A stretch of DNA of 64,000 nucleotides, from the NCBI GenBank assembly GCA_934541105.1, contig CAKTDA010000005.1, forward strand, positions 124,001-188,000, in the 5' to 3' direction. The translations under genes were made by a program, and so were the position numbers. The DNA is from an uncultured Luteitalea sp. (GTDB taxonomy: Bacteria > Acidobacteriota > Vicinamibacteria > Vicinamibacterales > Vicinamibacteraceae). The notes below the pieces were generated by a model. It worked only from the letters and a program-made list of their open reading frames with translations. It did not search any database and was not told the DNA's origin. Positions 1 to 6,083 of this stretch are shown piece by piece; position 1 is the first letter of the stretch, and every line of letters starts with the position of its first letter.

Positions 1-197
1 CCGTCGTCGCCGGAGACCGTTTCCTTTGTCGCGCCCGTATCGACGCGCGAGACGAGGACGGTGGCGCCGGGCAGGGCGGCGTTCGTGTCGTCGAGGACGC
101 GTCCCTCGATGATTCCGGTCGGATCCTGTGCGCGCGCGGGAAGCCCGGCGAGCAGGCACACGAGCAGTGCGGTTGTGAGCGTGCGGACGATGAACAT
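1..197 (-). CDS. Exported carboxypeptidase-regulatory-like protein, probably TonB-dependent receptor (N-terminus only)
   Basis: Only the first 65 codons are present; the gene runs off the left edge. It starts at the ATG at 197 with a clear signal peptide (MFIVRTLTTALLVCLLAG, then ARAQ). Next comes the start of a carboxypeptidase-regulatory-like beta-sandwich (GIIEGRVLDDTNAALPGATV). This is the same N-terminal arrangement as the full TonB receptor at 53256-56528 (GFISDQSGAAMPGVTV). In Acidobacteria such a start usually belongs to an Oar-like outer-membrane receptor of about 1000 residues. A smaller exported protein with this domain cannot be excluded because the rest is missing. Confidence 0.7.
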   Translation of the reverse strand, partial: MFIVRTLTTALLVCLLAGLPARAQDPTGIIEGRVLDDTNAALPGATVLVSRVDTGATKETVSGDD

Positions 198-328
198 GAA
201 CTCGCGATGCTCACCGACCGCACGCGTTCCCTCAATAACGCCTAGGGACTACCCGCGCCGAGGTCTTTGCACGAGGCGGGCGATATGACACGAACGCCGA
301 ATCCCGAATACGAACCCCGGACGTTCCC

Positions 329-835
329 TCAGCGACAGACGATGTCGCCGTCGTCCACGGCGCGGCCAATCAGCGCGCCTGCGCCGGCGCCGATGATCGT
401 GCCGAGCGTCTTCGATCCTCCGGGGGCGATGACGTGGCCGAGCACGCCGCCGGCGATGCCGCCGACGATGAGGCCGGTCGTGCCGTCGTCGCGCCTGCAG
501 TAGTACCGGTTGTCGGACCCGCGGTAGATGCGGTCGTTCCGGCCGAGCCGGCGCGGGCGGTAGCGGTAGTCGTCGCGGCGATAGTGGCGGGCGGCATCCC
601 AGTAGTCGTTCCGGGCCTCCCAGCGATCGACGCGGCGATGCACGCGGCGGTCGTAGCGGTCGTTCCTGCGGTCATTCCGTCGATCCCATCGGTCGTCCCG
701 CCTGTCGTCCCGCCGGTCGCGCCGGTCTTCGTAGCGGTCCCGTCGCCCCTGGTCGTCGGCCGATGCCGACAGGGGGGCGGCGACAGTGAACGAGGCGAGG
801 AGCACCGCGACGATGGCAGTCCTGATGCGGCTCAC
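329..835 (-). CDS. Exported Arg/Asp-rich protein with C-terminal glycine zipper
   Basis: A 168-residue protein. The start is the GTG at 835, preceded by a GGAAGGAAGG ribosome-binding stretch. A signal peptide of about 25 residues (AIVAVLLASFTVAAPLSASA) is followed by roughly 70 residues made almost entirely of Arg, Asp, Trp and Tyr repeats (DRRDRRDDRR type). A short Cys-containing segment (RYYCRRDDG) leads into a glycine zipper (GLIVGGIAGGVLGHVI, then GTIIGAGAGALIG). Glycine-zipper proteins usually associate with the outer membrane or envelope. The repeat part looks disordered and charge-balanced. It stands alone, divergent from the methyltransferase at 1055. Specific role unknown. Confidence 0.85.
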   Translation of the reverse strand: MSRIRTAIVAVLLASFTVAAPLSASADDQGRRDRYEDRRDRRDDRRDDRWDRRNDRRNDRYDRRVHRRVDRWEARNDYWDAARHYRRDDYRYRPRRLGRNDRIYRGSDNRYYCRRDDGTTGLIVGGIAGGVLGHVIAPGGSKTLGTIIGAGAGALIGRAVDDGDIVCR

Positions 836-1054
836 GTGTACCTTCCTTCCGGTGGGTCTCGATCGACCCTGGCCGTCGCCGCTGCAAGGGTGGTGCCGCG
901 ACGGCCTGCATGCGTGTACCCTCTCTCGCGCGGGAATGCGGCCGCGGTGTGGCCCCCGCGGAGGACGCGCGCGTACCCGGGGATGGGCACTGGTGGCGCG
1001 GTAAGCGGACGAGGCCTCGTCGTCGTCCGTCCAACTACGTGGAGGAGACGCTGC

Positions 1055-1849
1055 ATGGGTGACGGGACGTTCGTATGGCGCGGCCTTGCCGCGGTGGTGT
1101 TGTCGCTCGTGGCGGTCAGTGCGTCCGCGCAGGTCGCCGCGCCCGAGCAGGCCTTCGAGCCGGTGAGCGGCCAGGAAGGGAAGGACGTCGTCTGGGTGCC
1201 GACGCCGCAGTCCACGGTCGACGCCATGCTGTCGCTGGCGAAGGTCACGGCCTCCGACGTGCTGATCGACCTCGGGTCGGGGAATGGCATCACGGTGATC
1301 ACGGCGGCGAAGAAGGGCGTCACGGCGACCGGCGTGGAGTTCAATCCCGAGATGGTGGCGCTCTCGCGGCGCCTGGCGTCCGAGGCCGGGGTCTCCGGCA
1401 AGGCGACGTTCGTGCAGGGTGACCTCTTCGAGGCCGACCTCTCGAAGGCGACCGTCATCACACTGTTCCTGCTGCCCGACATCAACCTGCGGCTGCGGCC
1501 CGCGCTCCTCGACCTGAAGCCCGGCACGCGCATCGCCTCGAACACCTTCGACATGGATGACTGGGAGCCGGATGCCCGCGAGACGGCATCGCCGTGCTCG
1601 TCCTGGTGCTCCGCGCTGATGTGGGTGGTGCCCGCGAAGGTCGCGGGAACGTGGCAGGTGGGTCAGCAGGCGCTGACGCTCACGCAGCAGTTCCAGGTGA
1701 TCTCGGGGACGCTCGGCGATGCGCCAATCAGTGCCGGGAAGCTCGACGGGGCGAACATCACGTTCACGGCCGGCGGCAAGACCTACTCCGGGCGCGTCGA
1801 GGGCGATCGCATGTCGGGCACCGGCTGGTCGGCCACGCGTCGACCCTGA
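1055..1849 (+). CDS. Exported class I SAM methyltransferase-like protein with extra C-terminal beta domain
   Basis: A 264-residue protein starting at ATG 1055 behind GGAGGAG. A signal peptide (AAVVLSLVAVSASAQ) precedes a Rossmann methyltransferase fold: VWVPTPQSTVDAMLSLA, SAM motif I DLGSGNGI, an acidic FVQGDLFEADL and TVITLFLLPDINLRLRP. The sibling at 38325-38903 stops after the fold. This one continues about 85 residues (from roughly 180) with VAGTWQVGQQALTLTQQ and YSGRVEGDRMSGTGW, resembling the tail of the PLP enzyme at 16195-17871. The fold is clear. An exported SAM-dependent enzyme is odd because SAM is cytosolic, so the substrate and even activity are open. Its last 67 bases overlap the convergent efflux gene. 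Confidence 0.85.
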   Translation: MGDGTFVWRGLAAVVLSLVAVSASAQVAAPEQAFEPVSGQEGKDVVWVPTPQSTVDAMLSLAKVTASDVLIDLGSGNGITVITAAKKGVTATGVEFNPEMVALSRRLASEAGVSGKATFVQGDLFEADLSKATVITLFLLPDINLRLRPALLDLKPGTRIASNTFDMDDWEPDARETASPCSSWCSALMWVVPAKVAGTWQVGQQALTLTQQFQVISGTLGDAPISAGKLDGANITFTAGGKTYSGRVEGDRMSGTGWSATRRP

Positions 1850-2778
1850 TCCGGTGCGCGACGGTCGGGCGCGCCAGGTGGCGGCCCGAACGTCACCGAC
1901 GCGAGGCGCCAGCGGCGGTCCGGCGGGCCGGGCCACAGGTCGTCGAGGTCGATGAGCGGCGGCGGCGACACGTCGCAGACCTCGGCGCGGATGAACCGCC
2001 CGGTCTCGCGAATCATGATCTCGCCGCCCGGATAGCGCGCGCGGAGGCGCTCGTGCAGTCGCGCGGCGTCGTCGGCAATCGTCGGGTCGCCGAGACTCCT
2101 GGGCGCGCCGTCGATCAGCTCGGCTGACGCGGTGCGCAAGGCGTTGACGCCGTCGCGCAGGATGCTGAGCGAGATGACACCGGCAGCGGTGGCATCGGCC
2201 CACCAGAACCCGAGGCCGACGCCGAGCACGCCGGCCGCACCGGCGAGCCCCGTCATCCAGTCGGCCTTCTGCATCATCGCGTCGGTGTGCAGCACCTTGT
2301 CCTGGAGGCGTTCGGCAAGCGGCAGCTTCCGCCTGGCGAGCAGCATCGGCACGATGGCCGAGTAGAGCAGCGCCGCGAGCATGAGCCATCCCATCCAGAT
2401 GGTCGTGTCGCCGATGCGCACCGGCATGATGGTCACGTGTTCCTGCTTCACGAGCGTGTGGACGCTCTCGAACAGGAGGAACGCGCCCATGCCCGCGAGC
2501 GCCACGGCCGACACGAGGAAGGCCACGCTGTTCACGCGCAGGAATCCGTAAGGGAACCGCGCGTTCGGTGGGCGCTCCTCGAAGTGCAGCGCCAGGAGGA
2601 AGACCGCCGCCGGCACGAGACTGAGCACGTCCTCGAGGAGCGCCGTCCGCATCGCCTGGCTCGACCCGGCCGTGAAGCCCATCACCGCCACGACGGTGAG
2701 CACCGAGCCGAGCGTCCACCACGACAGGCGCTGCGCCTCGCGACGATCGCTGTCGCGGGCATCGGGCTCGCGCGTCAT
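1783..2778 (-). CDS. Cation diffusion facilitator (CDF) family transporter
   Basis: A 331-residue inner-membrane protein. The start at ATG 2778 is behind GGGGGAAGGG and overlaps the stop of the upstream lipoprotein gene (ATGA), so the two are translationally coupled. It has about six membrane segments in the CDF order. The first carries FTAGSSQAMRTALLEDVLSLVP, the usual metal-site Asp region; a later helix carries HTDAMMQKADWMTG. A cytoplasmic C-terminal domain follows (GEIMIRETGRFIRAEVCDV). CDF proteins export divalent cations such as Zn, Co, Fe or Mn in exchange for protons; the metal cannot be read here. The 3' end overlaps the convergent methyltransferase gene by 67 nt. Confidence 0.88.
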   Translation of the reverse strand: MTREPDARDSDRREAQRLSWWTLGSVLTVVAVMGFTAGSSQAMRTALLEDVLSLVPAAVFLLALHFEERPPNARFPYGFLRVNSVAFLVSAVALAGMGAFLLFESVHTLVKQEHVTIMPVRIGDTTIWMGWLMLAALLYSAIVPMLLARRKLPLAERLQDKVLHTDAMMQKADWMTGLAGAAGVLGVGLGFWWADATAAGVISLSILRDGVNALRTASAELIDGAPRSLGDPTIADDAARLHERLRARYPGGEIMIRETGRFIRAEVCDVSPPPLIDLDDLWPGPPDRRWRLASVTFGPPPGAPDRRAPDQGRRVADQPVPDMRSPSTRPE

Positions 2779-3227
2779 CGCCCTTCCCCCATCACGGCAT
2801 CGACTTGCTCGAACACCAGCGCAATCCACGCGTTCTCGCCGTTGCGTGCCGCCACGGTGAGCGCAATCGCGTGGCGCGCGCGCACGTGCTCGGCAAGCGG
2901 CCGGAACATCGTCACGCGACCGCGCCACGGGGTGTCGGTCGAGAGGTCGCCGACGACGAGATCGAGTTCGCCGTCCTCGAGCTTCTCGAGCAGGCGCTCG
3001 GCCGCACCCTGCTCGATGCGTGGCTCGGCACCGGTACGCTTCGCGATGCGGGCGAGCAGGGCGGCCTGCCGTTCGGCAGGTCGCCCCGACGGACCTGGCG
3101 CGATGAGCCCGACGGCGAATGCGCGATCGGCGCGGACGCGGTCCAGCGTGCCGTCGGGATCACGGGGCATCGCGTGGCACCCGGCGATCACAGCCGCCGC
3201 GATCAGGACGAAGGCCCGCGTGCCCAC
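2775..3227 (-). CDS. Lipoprotein with truncated family-3 solute-binding-like domain
   Basis: A 150-residue protein starting at GTG 3227. The N-terminus is a lipoprotein signal with lipobox IAGC (VLIAAAVIAGCHAM). The remainder matches one lobe of a family-3 solute-binding protein: FAVGLIAP near residue 40, then LEKLEDGELDLVVGDLSTDTPWRGRVTMFRPL. Normal family members are about 250 residues, so this is a half-length form. It is coupled (ATGA) to the CDF transporter downstream, which suggests an envelope partner such as a metal scavenger. That role is inference from position only. Confidence 0.7.
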   Translation of the reverse strand: MGTRAFVLIAAAVIAGCHAMPRDPDGTLDRVRADRAFAVGLIAPGPSGRPAERQAALLARIAKRTGAEPRIEQGAAERLLEKLEDGELDLVVGDLSTDTPWRGRVTMFRPLAEHVRARHAIALTVAARNGENAWIALVFEQVDAVMGEGR

Positions 3228-3289
3228 GTCGCATCATCACACGGGATCCCCGTGCCCGGTGCAGGGCCGGCCCTGTGCCGGTCGGACGC

Positions 3290-3318
3290 TTGACACGTAC
3301 GCCCGTCAAATATATAAC
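3290..3318 (+). promoter_or_regulatory. Sigma-70 promoter of the ArsR-SRPBCC operon
   Basis: TTGACA at 3290-3295 and TATAAC at 3313-3318 are separated by exactly 17 bp, close to the housekeeping consensus. Transcription should begin about 3325, only 2-4 nt before the ATG at 3328, so the message is predicted to be essentially leaderless. Confidence 0.8.
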
Positions 3319-3345
3319 CAAGAAGCTATGGAACCTTCTGGTTAT
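3314..3345. promoter_or_regulatory. Inverted repeat spanning the -10 box and start codon (candidate ArsR operator)
   Basis: The left arm ATAACC(A)AGAAG (3314-3325) mirrors CTTCTGGTTAT (3335-3345). The dyad starts inside the -10 box and ends in the sixth codon of the ArsR-type gene, with the start codon in the loop. Binding of an autorepressor here would block RNA polymerase. ArsR-type regulators usually bind such 12-2-12 or similar dyads in their own promoters. The assignment is by position and symmetry. Confidence 0.65.
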
Positions 3346-3738
3346 GGCGACGTATCTCCGGATCGGCTCGACGCGATGTTCCTGGCGCTTGCCGATCCGA
3401 CGCGTCGCGCCATCCTGGCGAGGCTGGCGCTCGGGGAAGCGTCGGTGTCCGAGCTGGCCGCGCCGTTCACGATGAGCCAGCCAGCCATCTCGAAGCATCT
3501 GAAGGTGCTCGAGCGCGCCAGGCTCATCAGCGCGGGGCAGGACGCCCAGCGCCGGCCGCGCCGGCTCGAAGGCAAGGCGCTCGGGGAGGCCAGTGCGTGG
3601 CTCGACGCCTGTCGGGCTGCCTGGGAGGCCAGTTACGAGCGGCTCGACCGGCTGCTCGCCGACATGCAGCGTGCGCCGGGTCGCGCCGGCCGTACGCGGA
3701 CTCGCCGGACCGCGAAGGCGCCGCGCAATCGACGCTGA
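3328..3738 (+). CDS. ArsR-family winged-helix transcriptional regulator
   Basis: A 136-residue protein starting at ATG 3328. The winged helix covers about residues 10-95: LDAMFLALADPTRRAILARL, the recognition part VSELAAPFTMSQPAISKHLKVLERARLI, then the wing. No Cys-rich metal-binding motif (CVC) is visible, so it belongs to the non-metal ArsR group that is nearly always paired with an SRPBCC/AHSA1 gene, as here (20 nt downstream). The C-terminal tail is basic (GRAGRTRTRRTAKAPRNRR). It probably represses its own operon through the inverted repeat over its start codon. Confidence 0.92.
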   Translation: MEPSGYGDVSPDRLDAMFLALADPTRRAILARLALGEASVSELAAPFTMSQPAISKHLKVLERARLISAGQDAQRRPRRLEGKALGEASAWLDACRAAWEASYERLDRLLADMQRAPGRAGRTRTRRTAKAPRNRR

Positions 3739-3758
3739 GACAAGGACGAGGAGGAGAG

Positions 3759-4268
3759 ATGACGACGACAATCTTCGAGAAGGCCGACGTGACGTTGCCA
3801 AGCGATTCCGAGGTCGAGGTGGTGCGGTCGTTTCGAGCGCCGCGAGCGCTCGTCTACCGCGCGTGGACCGAGCCGGCGCTCGTCCGTCAATGGATGCTCG
3901 GGCCGCCCGGATGGACGATGCCGGGCTGCGAGATGGACGTGCGGCCGGGTGGCGCGTATGCGTGGCGCTGGCGCAGCGAGGACGGCTCAGGAGAATTCGG
4001 CTTCTTCGGGACGTATCGCGAGGTCGATCCCGGCCGCCGGCTCGTGCACACCGAGCAGTTCGATCCCGGCTCGACCGGCGAGGCGACGGGCGACGGCGTG
4101 GCCATCGTCACGGTGAGCTTCGATGGCGATGGCGACATCACCACCGTCACGACGCGCATGGATTTCGGCTCGAAGGCGAACCGCGACGCCGCCATGGCCA
4201 CCGGCATGACGGGCGGCATGGAGCAGAGCTACCAGCTGCTCGACAAGCTGGTCGTGGCCGGCGTGTAG
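3759..4268 (+). CDS. SRPBCC (AHSA1-like) domain protein
   Basis: A 169-residue cytosolic protein starting at ATG 3759 behind GAGGAGGAGAG. It has the AHSA1/START-like helix-grip signature: FRAPRALVYRAWTEPALVRQWMLGPPGWTMPGCEMDVRPGGAYAWRW, and GFFGTYREVDPGRRLVHTEQF. The fold forms a hydrophobic pocket. Members next to ArsR regulators are thought to bind a small hydrophobic ligand, but ligands are unknown. Co-transcribed with the ArsR gene. Confidence 0.92.
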   Translation: MTTTIFEKADVTLPSDSEVEVVRSFRAPRALVYRAWTEPALVRQWMLGPPGWTMPGCEMDVRPGGAYAWRWRSEDGSGEFGFFGTYREVDPGRRLVHTEQFDPGSTGEATGDGVAIVTVSFDGDGDITTVTTRMDFGSKANRDAAMATGMTGGMEQSYQLLDKLVVAGV

Positions 4269-4333
4269 CGGCGGGCCACGAATCCCCGACCGCACGGCGT
4301 CAGCTTTGCAGCAAGCGGGTCCAGGAGGCGTGA

Positions 4334-4594
4334 ATGACCGATTCGCTGAAGCTGATTCGTGCGGTCGTGCAGAAATGGGACGCCACGACGGGCCTGCCGG
4401 AGAAATCCGGCAGCTACGACCGGGTGGCCACGACGGGCGTCCCCGATGAGCCGCCGGGGCCGCCGGACCCTCGCGAGCGGGATCGCGATCCGGACGACGA
4501 GAACGTGCCGGCGACGCCGCCGACCGAACCGCCGCCGGTGCCGGTGCAGGACCCGCCGGCCGAACCCGGACCGCAGGTCCCGCAGATCGTGTGA
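4334..4594 (+). CDS. Small acidic Pro-rich protein of unknown function
   Basis: An 86-residue frame with a good ribosome-binding site (AGGAGG, 5 nt before the ATG). The N-terminal half (MTDSLKLIRAVVQKWDATTG) looks amphipathic. The rest is acidic and proline-rich (PPGPPDPRERDRDPDDENV, then repeated PP and PxP) and probably disordered. I do not recognise a family. Possibly the third gene of the ArsR operon; a strong hairpin follows the stop. Confidence 0.6.
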   Translation: MTDSLKLIRAVVQKWDATTGLPEKSGSYDRVATTGVPDEPPGPPDPRERDRDPDDENVPATPPTEPPPVPVQDPPAEPGPQVPQIV

Positions 4595-4599
4595 GGAAC

Positions 4600-4633
4600 G
4601 GCAGGGACCCGCGTGGGGATCGCGGGCCCTGCC
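4600..4633. terminator. GC-rich hairpin between convergent genes
   Basis: GGCAGGG-a-CCCGCG pairs with CGCGGG-c-CCCTGCC around a short loop. It lies between the converging genes ending at 4594 (+) and 4656 (-), so it can end transcription from both sides. There is no U-tract, as is common in high-GC genomes. Confidence 0.65.
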
Positions 4634-4655
4634 ATGTTGCAGACGCGCGCGGGCG

Positions 4656-4919
4656 TTACCGCAGCGCCTCGGCGGGGTACGGCCTCGCGATGCCCGTCGA
4701 GAACGGGGGCGGGTCGCTGGCCGGGAAGGACTGGTCGAGCGTCGCGTCGAGCGAATCGAGCGCGTCGAGCTCGACGTTTCGACGCGAGACAGATGCGCCT
4801 CCGCCCGGTCGGGTGCGGGCGGGCACGCCTCGCCGCAGCGCATCGCGCCACACGAGGAACACGACGAGCAGCGTCGCGACGGTGCCAACACCCATCGCCA
4901 CGAGCGCGAGGACGGTCAT
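4656..4919 (-). CDS. Small single-span membrane protein with SFPASDPP tail
   Basis: An 87-residue protein. It has one N-terminal membrane helix (MTVLALVAMGVGTVATLLVVFLVW), a basic linker, and the C-terminal motif DATLDQSFPASDPPPFSTG. The same tail motif ends the unrelated protein at 34518-34943. The start at ATG 4919 shares a base with the upstream stop (TGATG), so translation is coupled. It is the last gene of a three-gene set (5430 to 4656) preceded by a sigma-54 promoter. Function unknown. Confidence 0.8.
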   Translation of the reverse strand: MTVLALVAMGVGTVATLLVVFLVWRDALRRGVPARTRPGGGASVSRRNVELDALDSLDATLDQSFPASDPPPFSTGIARPYPAEALR

Positions 4920-5158
4920 CAAGTTCTCCTTTCCGTAGGCGCGGGGTCCGCATCGGTGAGCAGACCCCGCACGTTCTCTTCGATCTGCACGCCCAGCAAC
5001 TCCATCTGGCAGGGCGAGAGGCCGAACCCGCGCATGAAGCTGACGGCCCGGGTCCTGTCGATCAACACGACGACGGCGTCGTCGGCTGCCAGGCAGGCCG
5101 CCATGAGCCGCTGCATCCGATCGGTGTCGGACGACCGCGCGGCACCCGCCATGTTCAT
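4919..5158 (-). CDS. Small protein of unknown function, second gene of sigma-54 operon
   Basis: A 79-residue protein starting at ATG 5158, overlapping the upstream stop (ATGA). The sequence is helical in character: DTDRMQRLMAACLAADDAVVVLIDRTRAVSF, then GLSPCQMELLGVQIEENVRGLL. No signal peptide or membrane helix, so probably cytosolic. I do not recognise a family. Coupling to both neighbours argues that the three small products act together. Confidence 0.75.
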   Translation of the reverse strand: MNMAGAARSSDTDRMQRLMAACLAADDAVVVLIDRTRAVSFMRGFGLSPCQMELLGVQIEENVRGLLTDADPAPTERRT

Positions 5159-5430
5159 GTGGCCTCCGCGATGGCGGCTTCGGGTGCGCTCGCGCACGTG
5201 TGCAGGTAGGTCAGCCTGCCGGCGCGGCGGCCGAACACGAGCTGCGCCTCGGCCCACAGCAGCCGTGCGTCGGCGTGGGCGCACTCGTCGTCGCAGGACT
5301 CGCGTGCCTGTTCACGCTGGAGCCGCCGCTCGTGCCGCACCATCTCGTCGTGCCACGACGTGAGGCGCGTGCGCAGTTCGCGTGCGTCGGCGGTGTCGAT
5401 GTCGGACGTGAGGAGGATGTACGGGTTCAT
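5155..5430 (-). CDS. Small charged protein of unknown function, first gene of sigma-54 operon
   Basis: A 91-residue protein starting at ATG 5430 (AAAGGAA upstream). It is charged and likely helical: DTADARELRTRLTSWHDEMVRHERRL, then two cysteines in RESCDDECAHADARLLWAEAQLVFGRRAG. No family recognised. The longer in-frame extension upstream to 5535 was rejected because it runs through the leader region and has no ribosome-binding site. The predicted leader from the sigma-54 promoter is about 107 nt. Confidence 0.75.
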   Translation of the reverse strand: MNPYILLTSDIDTADARELRTRLTSWHDEMVRHERRLQREQARESCDDECAHADARLLWAEAQLVFGRRAGRLTYLHTCASAPEAAIAEAT

Positions 5431-5548
5431 TGGTGTTCCTTTCGCTTCGATGTCGATGACGCACCACGGGCGTCGCGTTGCGCCGGTGCGTCGTGGACGC
5501 ACGGCGGACGCGCAGACGACGGCCCGCTGCGTCATGCCCCTTGTCGAG

Positions 5549-5563
5549 GCAAGAACGCGGCCA
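5549..5563 (-). promoter_or_regulatory. Sigma-54 promoter (-24/-12) of the three-small-gene operon
   Basis: On the minus strand TGGCCGCGTTCTTGC reads with the invariant GG and GC exactly 10 bp apart. The predicted start is near 5537. A matching 17-bp dyad lies about 100 bp upstream (5661-5677), a normal enhancer distance. Confidence 0.65.
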
Positions 5564-5660
5564 TGGCGGGCTCGCCCAGGACTCGGGGCGGATCTGCAGG
5601 ATTCCTCGGGGAAACGCGCAAGTCGTGCGGCCAGGCGTACCGGCAGCGACCGGCCGTGTC

Positions 5661-5677
5661 ATTTCATGATGAAACGG
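5661..5677. promoter_or_regulatory. Candidate enhancer site 1 for the V4R activator
   Basis: The sequence is ATTTCAtgaTGAAACGG, a dyad TTTCAnnnTGAAA flanked by CGG. The only other copy found by eye, in the opposite orientation, is at 6067-6083. The stop codon of the HPF-like gene (5664-5666) is inside the dyad. Confidence 0.65.
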
Positions 5678-5969
5678 TCATCTCTTCCTGCAGTCGTTCG
5701 GTGGCCTTGTTGATTGCGTCGTAGGTGTGGGTGCCGGTCGCGCGGAACCGCTCGCAGCGCCCGTCGGCGTGCTCGACGAGCACGGCACATTCGATGGCGT
5801 CGGGGCGCCGCCGGGCGGGCCGGAGCGTCACGCGCGCCGCGCGCACGCCGTGCGCCGGCGCGAGGCGGCCGAAGACCCGGTACTCGGCGTAGGCGCGTGC
5901 CTGGGGGTCGATCTGGTCGTCGGCGGCGACGGTGATGCGGAGCGGGAGGGACGGGCGCTGTTCGGACAT
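5664..5969 (-). CDS. HPF/RaiA-type ribosome-associated protein
   Basis: A 101-residue protein starting at ATG 5969. It matches the short ribosome hibernation factor domain: ITVAADDQIDPQARAYAEYRVFGRLAPAHGVRAARVTL, then CAVLVEHADGRCERFRATGTHTYDAINKATERLQEEM (beta-alpha-beta-beta-beta-alpha order, with the DAIN helix typical of the family). Such proteins bind the 30S decoding region and stabilise idle ribosomes. It lacks the long-form dimerisation domain. The sigma-54 promoter just upstream predicts a start of transcription only about 3 nt before the ATG. It sits between the activator and the three small genes. Confidence 0.8.
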   Translation of the reverse strand: MSEQRPSLPLRITVAADDQIDPQARAYAEYRVFGRLAPAHGVRAARVTLRPARRRPDAIECAVLVEHADGRCERFRATGTHTYDAINKATERLQEEMTVSS

Positions 5970-5983
5970 CACCCCGTGGAGAG

Positions 5984-5998
5984 GCAGGGATCGTGCCA
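5984..5998 (-). promoter_or_regulatory. Sigma-54 promoter (-24/-12) of the HPF-like gene
   Basis: TGGCACGATCCCTGC on the minus strand has the full TGGCACG -24 element and GG-N10-GC spacing. The -12 GC is at 5985-5984, predicting +1 near 5972 and an almost leaderless message (ATG at 5969). Enhancer-like dyad 2 lies about 70-85 bp upstream. Confidence 0.8.
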
Positions 5999-6066
5999 GC
6001 CGCCGCGAGCCGCCGGCGCGTCGCGGCCGGCCACGCGCCGCCGCCGCCATTTCAGGGCGTCCGCAA

Positions 6067-6083
6067 CCGTTTCAGGTTGAAAT
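6067..6083. promoter_or_regulatory. Candidate enhancer site 2 for the V4R activator
   Basis: Read on the minus strand this is ATTTCAaccTGAAACGG, identical to site 1 in all 14 non-spacer positions. The TGA stop of the activator gene (6072-6074) is embedded in it. A further half site ATTTCA lies at 6049-6054. Confidence 0.65.

Noticed and set aside
5431..5535. N-terminal extension of the first small gene to 5535
   Set aside because: Covers the predicted leader of the sigma-54 transcript, lacks a ribosome-binding site and is Arg-rich shadow sequence.
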